A DNA stretch of 64,000 nucleotides from Xestospongia muta (Eukaryota; Porifera; Demospongiae; Haplosclerida; Petrosiidae), in the NCBI GenBank assembly GCA_963693285.1, contig OY848925.1:5930932-5994931 (forward strand). Reading direction: 5' to 3'. Both the position numbers and the translations under genes were made by a program. Below are positions 1 to 16,573 of this stretch, in pieces. Within the stretch, counting starts at the first letter, position 1; each line of letters opens with the position of its first letter. Below the pieces are notes generated by a model, which saw nothing but the letters and a program-made list of their open reading frames with translations, did no database searches and had not been told where the DNA came from.

Positions 1-505
1 ATAATGCAAGTTTTCAGTTAATGTAACAAATATAGGAAATAATACATTACTGGTAAAGAGTCCTCCTTCATTAGATTTATTATTGGACTTGAACTTTAAA
101 TGCAATAATGATTATGTCTATAATTACATTGTTGTATAGTATTGATCACAATAATGTGAATTAAATAGTTGTACAGTTATTTCATGGAAAGTTTAAGTGC
201 CTGAACAGAATCTGGTATCGTTTCATTCAACCCACATATCATGGTATAGTCTGGCATAGCCAGCCCCTCCCTTAAATTAAATGGGCGTGTCTGATGGATT
301 GTGACCAGATCCACCTGTTTCATTTAAGGGAGAGGCTGGCTACGTGAGATTAAGTTGAGCCCATAAACTGAGAAGAAAGTAGAGTTACCCTACTTAGAAA
401 CATTGTTATATTGTATTACTTGAGATGGACAAGATGAACCAGGTTCACTCAAGTTAACAAATGCCCAGCTTCTTTCCATCATAGCACTGCCCACTCGCTT
501 AATTA
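1..505. other. Upstream non-coding region
   Basis: No coding exon could be recognised here. The stretch holds the 5' flank of the first dioxygenase gene and one short inverted repeat at 257-342, listed separately. Any exon of a gene lying to the left of the window would not be visible to me without a homologue. Confidence 0.6.
257..342. repeat. 86-bp inverted-repeat element, MITE-like
   Basis: Arms at 257-277 and 322-342 are 21 bp each and reverse complements with one mismatch; they start with TAGCCAGCC and run into CTCCCTTAAAT. The 44-bp loop has no coding potential. A related half-site, TAGCCAGACCCTCCC, occurs at about 24064, so this may be a small dispersed element. No target-site duplication was established. 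Confidence 0.5.
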
Positions 506-568
506 ATGTTACTAGCTCCACCTTCTAACCAAAGTATCATTAGATGGACGATCAACTACTCTCCTGCC

Positions 569-3500
569 ATGTGGAGACATCTTCAAACTAACTTGTTATC
601 TGTCTATCGTAGATTACTACATACTAACACACTCTGTCAGACAGCTGTCAATGTGTCAATTGCTGAAGATGGCAAAAAATTGCAGTTGCTAATTGAAGGA
701 GAACCAGAGAGGCGTTACCACAGTATTTGGCTGAGACATAACTGTCAATGTCCTCAGTGCTTTTCTCACGATGTCTATATGAGTCAGGTCCATCCTAATG
801 AATTATCTACTGACATTAAAGTTGAATCAGTTGAACTAAAAGGCAAGAATTAACTAATTCGTTTCTATTATATTATTGTTGTATGAGAAGTGATGTAATC
901 TTTGTATAATTATACATTAGAGATTGTGTGTGATGTAGGACATTTTAGGAACATCAAGACTTCTGTCTAAACAGTAGTACAAGTTGTACATTAGGAAAAT
1001 GGACATGACTCAATATTTATGTTATTCATAACTGATGTTTCTCTTGACAGATGATATCCTTCATGTTAAGTGGACCTCATCTCAAGTGAACAACCATATT
1101 GGTTATTTTCCATTACAATGGCTGAAAGATAAAGACTATTCTAATTACAATTCTCGTTGGAATCAACACAGGAAGAATATTGAACCTTTAGTTACTGTAA
1201 GACAATTAATACCATCATTTTATGATGTATATAACTTATTCTATCTTATATTATGCTTGTCCTTGATCACATTTCTTTTCCTTTTGCTCTCATTTTCACA
1301 TCAATTCATTCCCATTCTACTCATCCTCATTCCCATTCTACTCATCCTCATTCCTATTCCAGACCACTCTGCCTATTACTGACTACCTAGACTTAATATC
1401 AAGTGATGAGGGTACTTACAAGTCAGTTATTCTACTAACATATACATCATTTTGTACTTAATACACAGCTGGCTGAAACAGATTAATTATTATGGGTTAT
1501 CTTTAATTAAAAATGCATCAACTGATGAACAAATTTTAGACAAGGTATATATTTAATTGATTAATTATAAAAGTTAGAAACAGGAGCTTGTAATTGAGAT
1601 TTTTAATTATACGCTCTTGCTATAAAAATTGTTGTATCCATGTCAATTATTTAGAGACCATCATTACCAAATAGGTTTTGTCCAAATTTCCACATGTTCA
1701 ACCAACCTTCTATGGTTACACTGCTCCTTTAATTACTTTGCCAGAGGCTGATTCCTCTGATCTTGGGTATGGGACTGGGTCTCTCCACTTTCATCAGGAT
1801 TTGCTATTTTATGAATCACCTCCCGGTATTTTACTATTTCATTGTATCAGGTTTGTTTGCTTCTACTAGATGATCAGTCCCTCCAATACTCATCTCTTTC
1901 ATTATCTCTTTCTATTTTTTATTTTATTTTATAGAAACGATCCTTACATTGAAGGAGGTGAAAGTATTCTCTTAGATTGTTATCCTGTAGTCAAAGAAAT
2001 GAGAGAGAAGTACCCCAAACATTTTGATACACTAACCAAAGTTCCTGTGACATTTCAGAGATACTACCGTGGAAAGTGAGGGACAATAACTTAATTTGTA
2101 TTGTAAATAATATAACTAGAAACATGTGGATACACAGGGTTTTCTTTGCGCAGTGATATGCTAGATCTAATGACAAATGTGACTTTGATCTCTAGTCTGT
2201 CCATGGATAAAGTAAACTTTGTGGTATAATTTCTGTGTTCTGTGTTCCTAGCTTCTAACTTAGTCTTTGATCTTATTCACCTTCATACTGCTCTAGATGT
2301 CTTGTAGACAGACATCTTTGAATTGTTTTAAATATGTTTGCTTTTTCCTTTCTTCAAGTTTATTATATCACTAAAAATAGAGTAAATATTTTCACTATGA
2401 ACATAACTGATGACATGGTTTGCATTCCTGTAGTTCTGGGTTATACTAAAGCAATTATTGCTTTCTTAAGCGTGACTGAACCACATATACACACATATAC
2501 ACATACACACACACACATGCATACATGCATACATACATACATACATACATACATACATACACACACACATACATACATACATACACACACACATACATAT
2601 ACATAAATTAAAGGGAGATTTTGATGCACCATTCAGATTAGTTGCCTTACGCTAAGGCACTTGACAATTATTATGGACATTTTAAATTACTTGTTAATAA
2701 AAAGCTTTGTTAATCATATTGGAGCTCAAAGTCTTTCCACATTTGTTAAGAAAAACTTAGCAGAAACTTTTTTTAGTGTGATTACTACACTTATAAACAC
2801 AGTGAATGAACGGCATGGCTAAAGTTATGGATGCACAGATTATTATATAGATAATATGCAGAGAGATCTTCCAGTACTGTTATGTTAAGTTACTCTATAC
2901 ACAAGGCAGTACATGGTAGTCACTTATATCTGGTTTTAAGTGATCTAGGTTGGAAATTCATATGTACTACTAATTTCTTTATTGTAGAGTTAAAGAACAT
3001 AGAGCTGATATGAGAATTGGACGGCCACACATTCAACTAGACAGATTTGGAGAGGTAAGGTTCATGACTGAATTTTCTACTTATTCTTTTTGTCTATAGA
3101 TTGGAGCCATTAATTGGAATACACACCATTCAGAACCACTCTGTACCAGCGAGGTGAGTGCCTTCAATGTTGTATACTTTATCAATGGAGATATCTCTTA
3201 CTCTATCAGGACGAAGTTGAAGATTACTATTCAGCTTTCTTATGTCTTGCTAAACTATTTGATGAATCTAGTTATAGGGTACGTCCTCTACAATTATAAT
3301 TCTTTGTTCATTTATTATTAGATACAACATCGATTGAAGCCAGGAGAAATTCTCTGTCTTAATAATCGTCGTGTGCTACATTCAAGAAATGGGTTCAAGT
3401 TAAATGGCGGAGTCCGACATTTTAATGTCAGTTGTTGTATAATACCAGCTGTGTTTGAAATGAAATGTCTCCTTTTCTAGTCAGTATATATCAACATTGA

Positions 3501-3585
3501 CTATTTACGTAGTCAATTTTTGGTGTTGGGTACAGTACTTAACAAAAAGGAAGAATCTAAAAATATATTCAGTTATAATATCTAG
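569..3585 (+). CDS. BBOX1: Gamma-butyrobetaine dioxygenase-like, copy A
   Basis: Fe(II)/2-oxoglutarate oxygenase of the BBOX1/TMLHE family, which acts in carnitine synthesis. Exons read as 569-842, 1051-1196, 1363-1421, 1469-1544, 1675-1850, 1935-2075, 2988-3054, 3100-3153, 3210-3278, 3322-3426 and 3481-3585. The N-terminal domain has the cysteine-rich YHSIWLRHNCQCPQC motif. The catalytic part has the HxD iron motif in LHFHQDLLFYESPPG, the distal His in NNRRVLHSRN, and an Arg in GGVRHFN that fits the 2-oxoglutarate site. I chose ATG 569 because it opens a basic, mitochondrial-leader-like N terminus; ATG 506 is in frame and adds 21 residues. Intron 1 appears to use a GC donor (AAAAG|GCAAGA). 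It is followed 135 bp downstream by a paralogue in the same orientation. TMLHE-type activity cannot be excluded by eye. Confidence 0.85.
2481..2605. repeat. CA / TACA microsatellite in intron
   Basis: Mixed (CA)n and (TACA)n tract in the long intron (2076-2987) of dioxygenase copy A. Apparent His/Thr-rich or Cys/Val-rich open frames across it come from the repeat and are not genes. Confidence 0.9.
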
Positions 3586-3720
3586 ATAAATTTATTCATT
3601 TTCATGTTTGTGTTTATGCCCATCACGTGTTATTTATTACATTTCTATTCATCCGCCGAATGCATTCCACGTGAAAGTGAAGTTCGATTGTTTGCACTAC
3701 ATGGAACATTTACGATTAAG

Positions 3721-5523
3721 ATGGCAACAATGGCTACTTTTAAACTTCTACGGGCGTTTTCATCAACCCTCTTCAGATCGCAATATCTCACTCCTGTCAC
3801 CAAACGTCCATTTGTATCCATTCAACGTATTGTCTGTAACGAAGCTAAAAGACTGTATTCTTTGAATGTTGCTGCGACTCCTACGTGTGGTGGGTTTGTG
3901 TCAGTGACGGATAGTGGCAAAAAGTTGCAGTTGTTGACAGAAGGAGATCCAGAGAGAAGATATCACAGCGTTTGGTTAAGACACAATTGTAGATGTCCCG
4001 AGTGTTATTCTCAGTCTGCACAATTCTCCACTGTTCATCCTGATGCGTTGACTAAAGACCTTCATATCATCTCAGCTAACATTGAAGGTATTGATGTTAG
4101 CCATTTTTTAACTCTCTCACACACACACACTCTAGATGATACTGTTTATGTGACGTTTAATTCTGGACATATTGGGACATATAATATTGATTGGCTTATA
4201 GAACATAACTACTCCGATTCAGATTTACAGAAAAGAAAGCGCAAAGAAGCCGAACCACTTGTGACAGTATGTTGACTCAACAACCTCTTGACAAATACAC
4301 AGTGTGTGTCCATTATAATGACACTAATTTTTTCTTACAGAAAACACTTCCTGTGTCTGATTACAGAGATGTCATGGAAACAGATGAAGGACTTTACAAG
4401 TAAGCTAATTAATACAACAAACGCTAAAGATTACATTTTCACAACTATTAATTACACACGGACTGTTCTCTTTAACTTTGACCATTGTTAGTTTCGGATA
4501 GCTTTACCGTTCCTTGTTTAATTTCTATTCTAAAGTTAGCTATATTACTCATAGACAAAGTAATGTTGTAAAGTAATTATTATTATAATGAAACCAGTAG
4601 ATTAAGTTTCAGGGTCAAGTTATCTTGAAGAGACCATATGATTTTAATTTCATTTAATTATGATATACCATATATGGTATTGTTATTTATTGAACATTTC
4701 TTAATAAGTAACAATGACAGATTGAGCATGTTATTACTACATTTCCTTGATTGAATGCTTGCTTTTAAAAATACCTTCCGTGATTAAACACCAGGAACAA
4801 AAACTTTAATAAATGCCTGATAAAAAGCACATACTGGGCTGAGTGTGATTGTTTGAAGTCAGAATGTACATGCAATAATCCAGCATATTGAGCCTTTAGT
4901 TCTGTTAATACCTTAAACTCAACTAACATAGCTACATATAGTTGATTAAGAAAGATAAAGTTTACCAGATAAGGAGTTTGCTTGAAGTAACTAGCTCCTA
5001 TTGTGTCATGCTTCAAAGATATATTGAGCTTCAATGCATCTTCAATTAGTTAGTGCTTTCCCTATTATAAAATGACTCTGAAAAGACATAAAAGAATAAA
5101 TGCCTACCTTGAATCAAAATACCTGTACTCTGCTTAAATGGGTCAAAAATGCTCTGATTGAAGTAAATGCTGTGGTGTTTAATTGAGGAAGTTCAGTATT
5201 ATTGTAGCTATTAACTGCTGTTCATTGTATGGTAGTTATTATGTTTTGAGCACAAGTCTGATAATATCACTTCTAGTGGGTGGAGTGAGCCTTCAACGAG
5301 CGTCTAGTATTAAATGAATTATTATTTTTACAGCTGGCTAAAGCAGCTCAATTATTATGGAGTCTCTCTGTTATGTAACACACCCACTGAACTTGGCACA
5401 ATTAAAGAGGTATCGTTTTTGTCAAGTAATTTGAGACGTTAGATTCTCTTATGAAATATCACCTCATTGTAAAGGAAAGAAAGTTTAAATGAGGTCTGGG
5501 TAGATTGGTAGTACATGACTTTC

Positions 5524-5554
<31 letters not shown>

Positions 5555-6148
5555 TATTATTATTATTATTAACAATACTGATTAGGGAGTTTAATACAAT
5601 TTAGGGGGAAAAACAACGATAGAAATCTTGTTTTTAGGCACATGCATAACTACTTAACAACTACCATGTTCTTAAGCTTTAAAACACAACAATAAAATGC
5701 ATTTAAATTTATGACAAAATGATAAATTTAAATTCTGATCACACCTTGTTGTATCACTGTTGCTCTGGTTTTCACACAAGTCTGTAAATTTGTCAAAATA
5801 TGTTCAACTTCTCTACATAAGATAGCAAATGAAAACCCATTGTGTCTGTTGCTAGGCAACGCATTGTCTGTTATGATTTACTGAAAAGTAATGTATTTGT
5901 CTAACTTTCACGTAGGAAGCTAGTATTTAGACAGAAATTGAACAATATGTCTGAATTGATCATATGACTGACAAAACTAACCATTGGCTTGCATTAATAG
6001 ACTAACTTTTATCATGTGCTATATCTTACGCTTGATAGGTGGAGTGTGTGAATGAAATTATTACCAGATATAGAATTGTCAAATTACTTGTTTATCTTAA
6101 TGACGAATATATGTGGGATGAGCTCTCAAGTTACAAAAAATATGTATA

Positions 6149-6198
<50 letters not shown>

Positions 6199-8268
6199 GC
6201 CATTTTTGTCATTTGGTCTACCCAGGAGTTTCTAATCTACCCAGACCTCCTCTTACTATGGTGCACTTGTAACTATAGTAATATGATGTAGTAATGTTTG
6301 TCTTATTCTGTAGTGTTATTTGTGTTGAGTTTATTGTTCTGTTAGATGGATGGAAACTTGTATAATGTACTGATATTTCTGCTAATGACTTTGTATCTAT
6401 CAATTTTTAGGTGGGTAAAAAAATTGGATATATTCAGGAGACAATTTATGGAACAGTTTTCGATGTGATTGGGAAAGAACAGCCAGTGAATTTGGCCTAT
6501 GGGTTCTCAGATCTTAATTTTCATATGGACCTGTTGTATTATGAGTCACCACCTGGTATCCAAATGCTACATTGTATAAGGTAAGAAGGTTTGTTCAGTC
6601 AGTTGGTCAGATAGTAGCTTAGTTAGTTACTTGGTCAGTTAGTTGGTCAGATAGTAGCTTAGTTAGTTACTTGGTCAGTTAGTTGGTCAGATAGTAGTTT
6701 AGTTAGTTGGTCAGTTAGTTGGTTAGTTGGTTAGTTACCTGTTCAGTTAGTTGGTTAGTTGGTTAGTTACTTGTTTAGTTAGTTGGTTAGTTGGTTGGTT
6801 AGTTGGTTAGTTAGTTGGTCAGATAGTAGCTTAGTTAGTTAGTTGGTCAGATAGTAGCTTAGTTAGTTAGTTGGTCAGATAGTAGCTTAGTTAGTTAGTT
6901 GGTTAGTTAGTTGGTTAGTTACTTGTTCAGTTAGTTGGTTAGTTACTTGTTCAGTTAGTTGGTCAGATAGTAGCTTAGTTAGTTGGTCAGTTAGTTGGTT
7001 AGTTGGTTAGTTACCTGTTCAGTTAGTTGGTTAGTTGGTTAGTTACTTGTTTAGTTAGTTGGTTAGTTACTTGTTCAGTTGGTTGGTTAGTTGGTTAGTT
7101 GGTTAGTTAGTTGGTCAGATAGTAGCTTAGTTAGTTAGTTGGTCAGATAGTAGCTTAGTTAGTTAGTTGGTCAGATAGTAGCTTAGTTAGTTAGTTGGTC
7201 AGTTAGTTGGTTAGTTAGTTAGCTGGTGTGTTTTATTAAATGAATGGTCTAAAGATGCAATTTAACAATGAGTTTTCTTCTAGCAATGATCCTTGTATTG
7301 AAGGAGGGGAGAGTATTATGTTAGATGCTTATCCAGTGGTCAAAGAGATGAGAGAGAAGTATCCCAGACAATTTGACACTCTTACCAAAGTTCCTGTTAC
7401 GTTTTATCGTGTCCATCATTCTCACGATAACAATCCTTGTGATATGAAATTTGCCCGCCCACACATTGTATTAGACAAAGAGGGTCAGGTGGGGGAAGAT
7501 CCTCTATTTAACTGTCGTCATTATTGTTATATTAGATCTCAGCCATAAACTGGAATCCACACGGACACTACCCTCTAGATGTACCTGAGGTATTAAAATT
7601 CTACTGGTAATAGTTTACTAGTTATAAATATTCTTGTTATATTTAGGATCAAGTTGAAGAGTATTACGAGGCTTTTACGTTGCTCTCTAAACTCTTTGAT
7701 GAATCAAAGTGGAAAGTAAGTAGAGGAAGAATGGATGACAGCTGCATAATTGGCATATACCCAAATATCTTGTTACTATTAATTATGACCACATCCTGTT
7801 ATCTATTACTTTAGATTGTTCACAGACTCCAACCGGGAGAAGCCATGACGTTCAATAATCGTCGTTTTCTACATGCCAGAAATGCCTTTGTACTCAATGG
7901 AGGAATGAGACATTTACAGGTTAGTAATTAACTGATTACATTAAATATTAGTAGTACCTTTTGATATAATGTAGTATATAGTGTTGAGTTATAATATAGT
8001 GTGTTGTCAATTAGCAACTGTTATAATTATATTAATATTATTGTACTATTTAAATATATTCATTACTTGTGATTGAATGATTTGTTAATTGGTTATAGTC
8101 ACGAGGATATCAATGTCTAAAATAAAATAATCTCTTTCCATTCTTTCTCACACTCTCTAGGGTACGTATGTTAAAATTGACTTTTTACGTAGCAAATTTG
8201 AAGTCCTCTCTAAGAAATTGGGGAAATACGAGAAAACTAAACATGTGTTCAGCGAAAATATGAAATAA
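3721..8268 (+). CDS. BBOX1: Gamma-butyrobetaine dioxygenase-like, copy B
   Basis: Tandem paralogue of the preceding gene with largely the same exon structure: 3721-4087, 4136-4266, 4341-4399, 5334-5409, 6411-6580, 7284-7488, 7536-7589, 7647-7715, 7815-7919 and 8161-8268. It shows the YHSVWLRHNCRCPECY motif, the HxD motif in LNFHMDLLYYESPPG, the distal His in NNRRFLHARN, and Arg in GGMRHLQ. The N terminus from ATG 3721 is basic and lacks acidic residues for about 40 positions, which fits a mitochondrial leader. An in-frame ATG at 3604 exists but is less likely. The first intron (4088-4135) is only 48 bp, a multiple of three without a stop, so retention would keep the frame. The copy-A intron at 2076-2987 is absent here. 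Intron 5 is mostly minisatellite. The family call is firm; substrate choice between butyrobetaine and trimethyllysine is inference. Confidence 0.86.
5525..5571. repeat. AAT / ATT microsatellite
   Basis: (AAT)n followed by (ATT)n inside intron 4 of dioxygenase copy B. The two halves are complementary and could form a hairpin. Confidence 0.9.
6147..6198. repeat. ATT microsatellite
   Basis: About 17 ATT units in intron 4 of dioxygenase copy B. It creates a spurious poly-Tyr reading frame. Confidence 0.9.
6587..7222. repeat. GTTA-based minisatellite filling intron 5
   Basis: Roughly 640 bp of nested repeats built on TTAGTTGG, with a higher-order unit containing GGTCAGATAGTAGCTTAG that recurs many times. 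It occupies nearly all of the intron between exons 6411-6580 and 7284-7488 of dioxygenase copy B. The strand shown has very little C, so the tract is strongly strand-asymmetric. Confidence 0.95.
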
Positions 8269-8660
8269 TTCACAACACAAAATTGATTTTAACTCTTCAC
8301 TATTTTAACTCTCATTTCCTTATATTGTTCAGTCATATTATTGTATTGTAGCTGCTATTATTGTGAAATAAGGGAGTGGTTAATTATTAATTATTACAGA
8401 ATTATAGTAGTAGCATTATAATTTATTTAACCCTTTTTTTACTACATTATTTGGTTATAATGATAATTGTATAGATAAGAACCACAAACATCAACAACTA
8501 CAAAGGGGTTAATTACTATTAGTACTATTAGCAGGAGTAACAACACAAAAGTGTGTGTTCCCTCCCACTATAATGAAGATAATAGCAAATGTAGTAAATG
8601 TGAAGGAGATAGGAATGAAAGAAAGGTCAAACTAAATGCAGATCCTATGCTATGAGTCTT
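8269..8660. other. Intergenic, convergent 3' ends
   Basis: AT-rich space between the stop of dioxygenase copy B (+) and the stop of the PLEKHD1-like gene (-). It holds both 3' UTRs. No other gene is seen. Confidence 0.6.
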
Positions 8661-13357
<4,697 letters not shown>

Positions 13358-13727
13358 AATGTTAATTTTTTTGTGTTCTCAATTTGCAAAACTGGAATTG
13401 GCTCGGGAGAATTTATAATGAGAATTAGTATGATATATAAGTAGTAATTGTGGGCGTGGCTCTAATCTCATACATTGTTAAAATAATTATACTACATAAG
13501 TCATATGTGTTAATTGCTGTCTGGCGTCCTCTTCTTCCAAACATGAAAGTTTTTGAAGGCGCCATCATCAACATATGAACTGAAATCAATATCTTGTTAT
13601 ACAACATTATCAAACAATAATTGTACATGACTTTGGACTGAACAAGCCGAATATGTTACTATAAAAACAATCAATTCTCCTTCCATTAGTGTTCTCTTAT
13701 CAATATATACTATAGTAGATCAAAATT
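13358..13727. other. Intergenic region upstream of PLEKHD1-like gene
   Basis: Holds the presumed PLEKHD1 promoter and the 3' flank of the next minus-strand gene. A 67-codon minus-strand frame at 13425-13628 could be an alternative terminal exon of that gene, since the splice phase would fit, but nothing else supports it. Confidence 0.5.
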
Positions 13728-14069
13728 CTATGACGTAGCGAACGTACCAGACCCTAGATCATGATGATCTGAGGACCTGTTACTCAGTTTAGTTGTTAAT
13801 AACACCACTACCAGTAATAATACAATAACAACCAGAGCTCCTAATAATACAGGAACTATGTACCTGGAGTATCATCTATAATATGACAGATATATAATAG
13901 GTATGTTGTGTTGTAAGATCAAATCTCACTTGATCTCGGCCCACAGACATGACCAACTGTATTTGATATCTTCTCCTCTGTATCTATCAACAGGGAAGAG
14001 AACAGAGTCTGTCTTCTCCTCCACATCTAATAATATCTGCTCATCTTCATCGCATTTCTCCTCATCCAT
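13728..14069 (-). CDS. Small single-pass membrane protein, unrecognised
   Basis: Two exons, 13930-14069 and 13728-13863, joined through a GT-AG intron in phase, give about 91 residues. The first half is acidic (MDEEKCDEDEQILLDVEE) with a Trp-rich stretch near residue 40. A strongly hydrophobic segment follows at roughly residues 48-68 (YIVPVLLGALVVIVLLLVVV), then a short polar tail containing NRSSDHHD. This suggests a tail-proximal membrane anchor; orientation cannot be told. It lies 126 bp downstream of the C19orf47 stop on the same strand. A longer version using a third exon near 13425-13580 is possible. No family recognised. Confidence 0.5.
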
Positions 14070-14195
14070 TTCATTAACAAGGCAATTTCAGCCACACCTC
14101 CAATTATAGCCCAGTTCCTAAGCCACACCCCAATCATATTTTATTATTACAATAATAATTATTATGAATATCCAAAAAAAGCAACTATCATTTTA

Positions 14196-16310
14196 TTATT
14201 CCAGTCTTTGAAACACCGCATGTTTTCCTAACCGTTTTCCTAAAGGTCCTTTAGGTGTTGCAACAGTAATACCTTGCTTCTTAAGACGAGCATGGACATC
14301 AGAGTGCTTACTAATACAATCAGCCACCATAGTAGGTACAAATTCAGATTGAGTGTCTTCTGCAGATTGCAGAGACTTCTTTGGACCAAGACGACTGTGG
14401 ACATCTGTAGTCTCATGTTCTGAATACAATTTACTGTATTTATTGGCCGGGGGAGATGAAAGAGGAGGTGAGTCTTTTTTAATTCCTAATCTACTCTTGA
14501 CATTGCTTGCTCTTTCGGTATTACTTTGAGCTCTGTTTATTGGAATCTCTAAACGTGAAAAGACAGACTGCCTTGGAACTGCTGAAGGAACAAATGGTTC
14601 TTCTAAAGAATGGACAAATAGACAAATAAAAGAATGTAGGATAGATGGACGAATGATAAATTATGTATCACTTCATACCTGTGGGAGCTCCATAGCAACC
14701 GGCAGCTTCCAAGAGTCTTCTACTTCTTGCAACAGGATTATCACTTTTTCTTTCTTCAGAAGGTAGAACGATCACTCGAGTTCTCTTCTCTGGACTGGGT
14801 TGAGACTTAATTACTTTGGCAGCTGAAGTAGGTTGAGCAGCAGTTCTCTGATATAGAAAGTAAGGAATATTATAATAAAGTTATCATTACTTTCATCTTG
14901 AGCCGAGCTTCATAAGTAGCTGTAGTGTATTCTTCAAGTACCTATTACAGCATAGAAAAGTAAATATATTACTTATAAAAAGAATATAGAGGATTCAAAT
15001 TGTTTTTCTCAAATAAATTTTTGATGAAAAGATAAAGATTAGATGAGAAGCACAAGGAGCTAAGTTATATTTGAGAAACTTAATAGTTACTCACTTACCA
15101 TTGGTTCACTAGGAGAAAATGACTGAGGATCTCCAGTTCTATTTTTTACTGGTTCTTCAATTTTAATCCTGTCAGAATGTAATGTTCCATGCTGTTCACT
15201 TGCCACGCCCACACTATCTTGTTGGGCCAATTTCTTTTGATAAGTAGCTGTAGTATACTGAACATCATTTGATGGATCAGATTTGGAAGTAGGTGTGGTT
15301 TTGTGCTGCCACACCCCCTTTTCTCTTGAACCTATAGGGAAGATCTATATAAAATATCTCTTGCAGTTTTCAGATACCTTCATTATTAACTGTTAGTGGA
15401 GTGACAACAGGAATAACATTCATTGGTGCCACAGCAACGGCAGATTTTTTATTGCTGGCCAATGCTTCTTTATCTTGAGTTTTAATCTCCTATTTTTATA
15501 AATTAAAGATGTATAGATTATTAAATAATAAATATATATTGTTGTGTTACCAATAACTTACCAATTGATGTGCTTTTTTAGCATGCTTCAATATAGCAAT
15601 AATATCCCCCATTACTGTGATACCTATCTCACGTAAAATGTCCTATATGAGAAAAATTGGACTTAGAGGTTATGAGTGTGTGTGTGTTTCTAAAACAGAT
15701 TCTTCTATTTTGCCAGTAATATAATGATATACTGCAATATTATACCTTAGACACTAAACTATATATCTTAGACTCTAAATGCATTAATTTCCTATTGAGG
15801 TACAATACTAGTGGCTTAGGCCCAGCATAGTCTCATTCCCAGACTACCCCAGGATGACATAATGGAATATTGAAAGTGAATGTTCAGAACAAATCAATAG
15901 CACATGGCATTAAATGGAGGGGCGTGGCTATACTTCACTAGTCATAAACCATAATATTACAGTCTATAGTAAACTCTATTATATAACACTCTATTAATAT
16001 TTTAATAGTTATAGTTGTACAATTAAATTTATTTTCTGATTGGCAGATGTTAATTTTGCCACTTTACTTTATCTAAATCTGTTAACATCTCTTTTGTCAT
16101 ACGATTATCTTCAAATGCAGCAGCATATCTGTAACAACACAACAGAGAGAGACTAAATTAATTGTGTAATTCAGAAATGACTCACTTTTTAGCTGAAGGT
16201 GAGGGGATGCCAGCTTCCACGAAGAAGGATAGCCAATGACCTAGGTGTGGTCAATAACGAGAGATAAAGGAAATCACTCTCTTTTTAACGTTGTACTTAC
16301 TTGAGTTCAT
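14196..16310 (-). CDS. C19orf47: SAM-domain protein, C19orf47 homologue
   Basis: The start ATG at 16310 sits in a tiny exon (MNSS). The next exons give HWLSFFVEAGIPSPSAKKYA, then FEDNRMTKEMLTDLDK and DILREIGITVMGDIIAILKH, a SAM (sterile alpha motif) domain in the order and spacing of human C19orf47. The remainder is low-complexity and Ser/Lys/Pro-rich. It contains repeated DVHSRLG-, DVHARLK- and NVKSRLG-like motifs and ends GKHAVFQRLE at the stop at 14196. SAM domains mediate protein oligomerisation; the cellular role of this family is poorly known. About eight exons with introns mostly under 100 bp; borders in the low-complexity part are approximate. Confidence 0.8.
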
Positions 16311-16573
16311 TATTTTCGTGAGCTATAGAAAATTAACGTCAAAAAGCAGAAATCATCTCGTTAAAAATAATAACCCTTTGACCACACCCCCACAACATAA
16401 TAAATCTTAATTTTAAATAAATTGATTGGCTAGCAGTCACATGACCACCTCAACAATATTAATAAAAATTTTCCCTTTTTCCGATTGGCTAGCAGTCACA
16501 TGACATATATACACTAATAAACGAAATGAAATAATAATGATAAGATGGTAATATGAAAATAGTCCGTTGTCTT

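Noticed and set aside
3604..3720. Upstream extension of dioxygenase copy B from ATG 3604
   Set aside because: In frame, but the 39 extra residues are hydrophobic and unlike the family; ATG 3721 gives a plausible mitochondrial leader.
4088..4135. Reading the 48-bp CACACA stretch of copy B as coding
   Set aside because: The paralogue has an intron at exactly this site and phase, and GT-AG borders are present; the open frame is chance.
6052..6291. 79-codon frame with a poly-Tyr run
   Set aside because: It comes from the ATT repeat inside an intron of dioxygenase copy B.
13425..13628. 67-codon minus frame as a separate gene
   Set aside because: No start context, no recognisable motif; at best an alternative exon of the small membrane protein.
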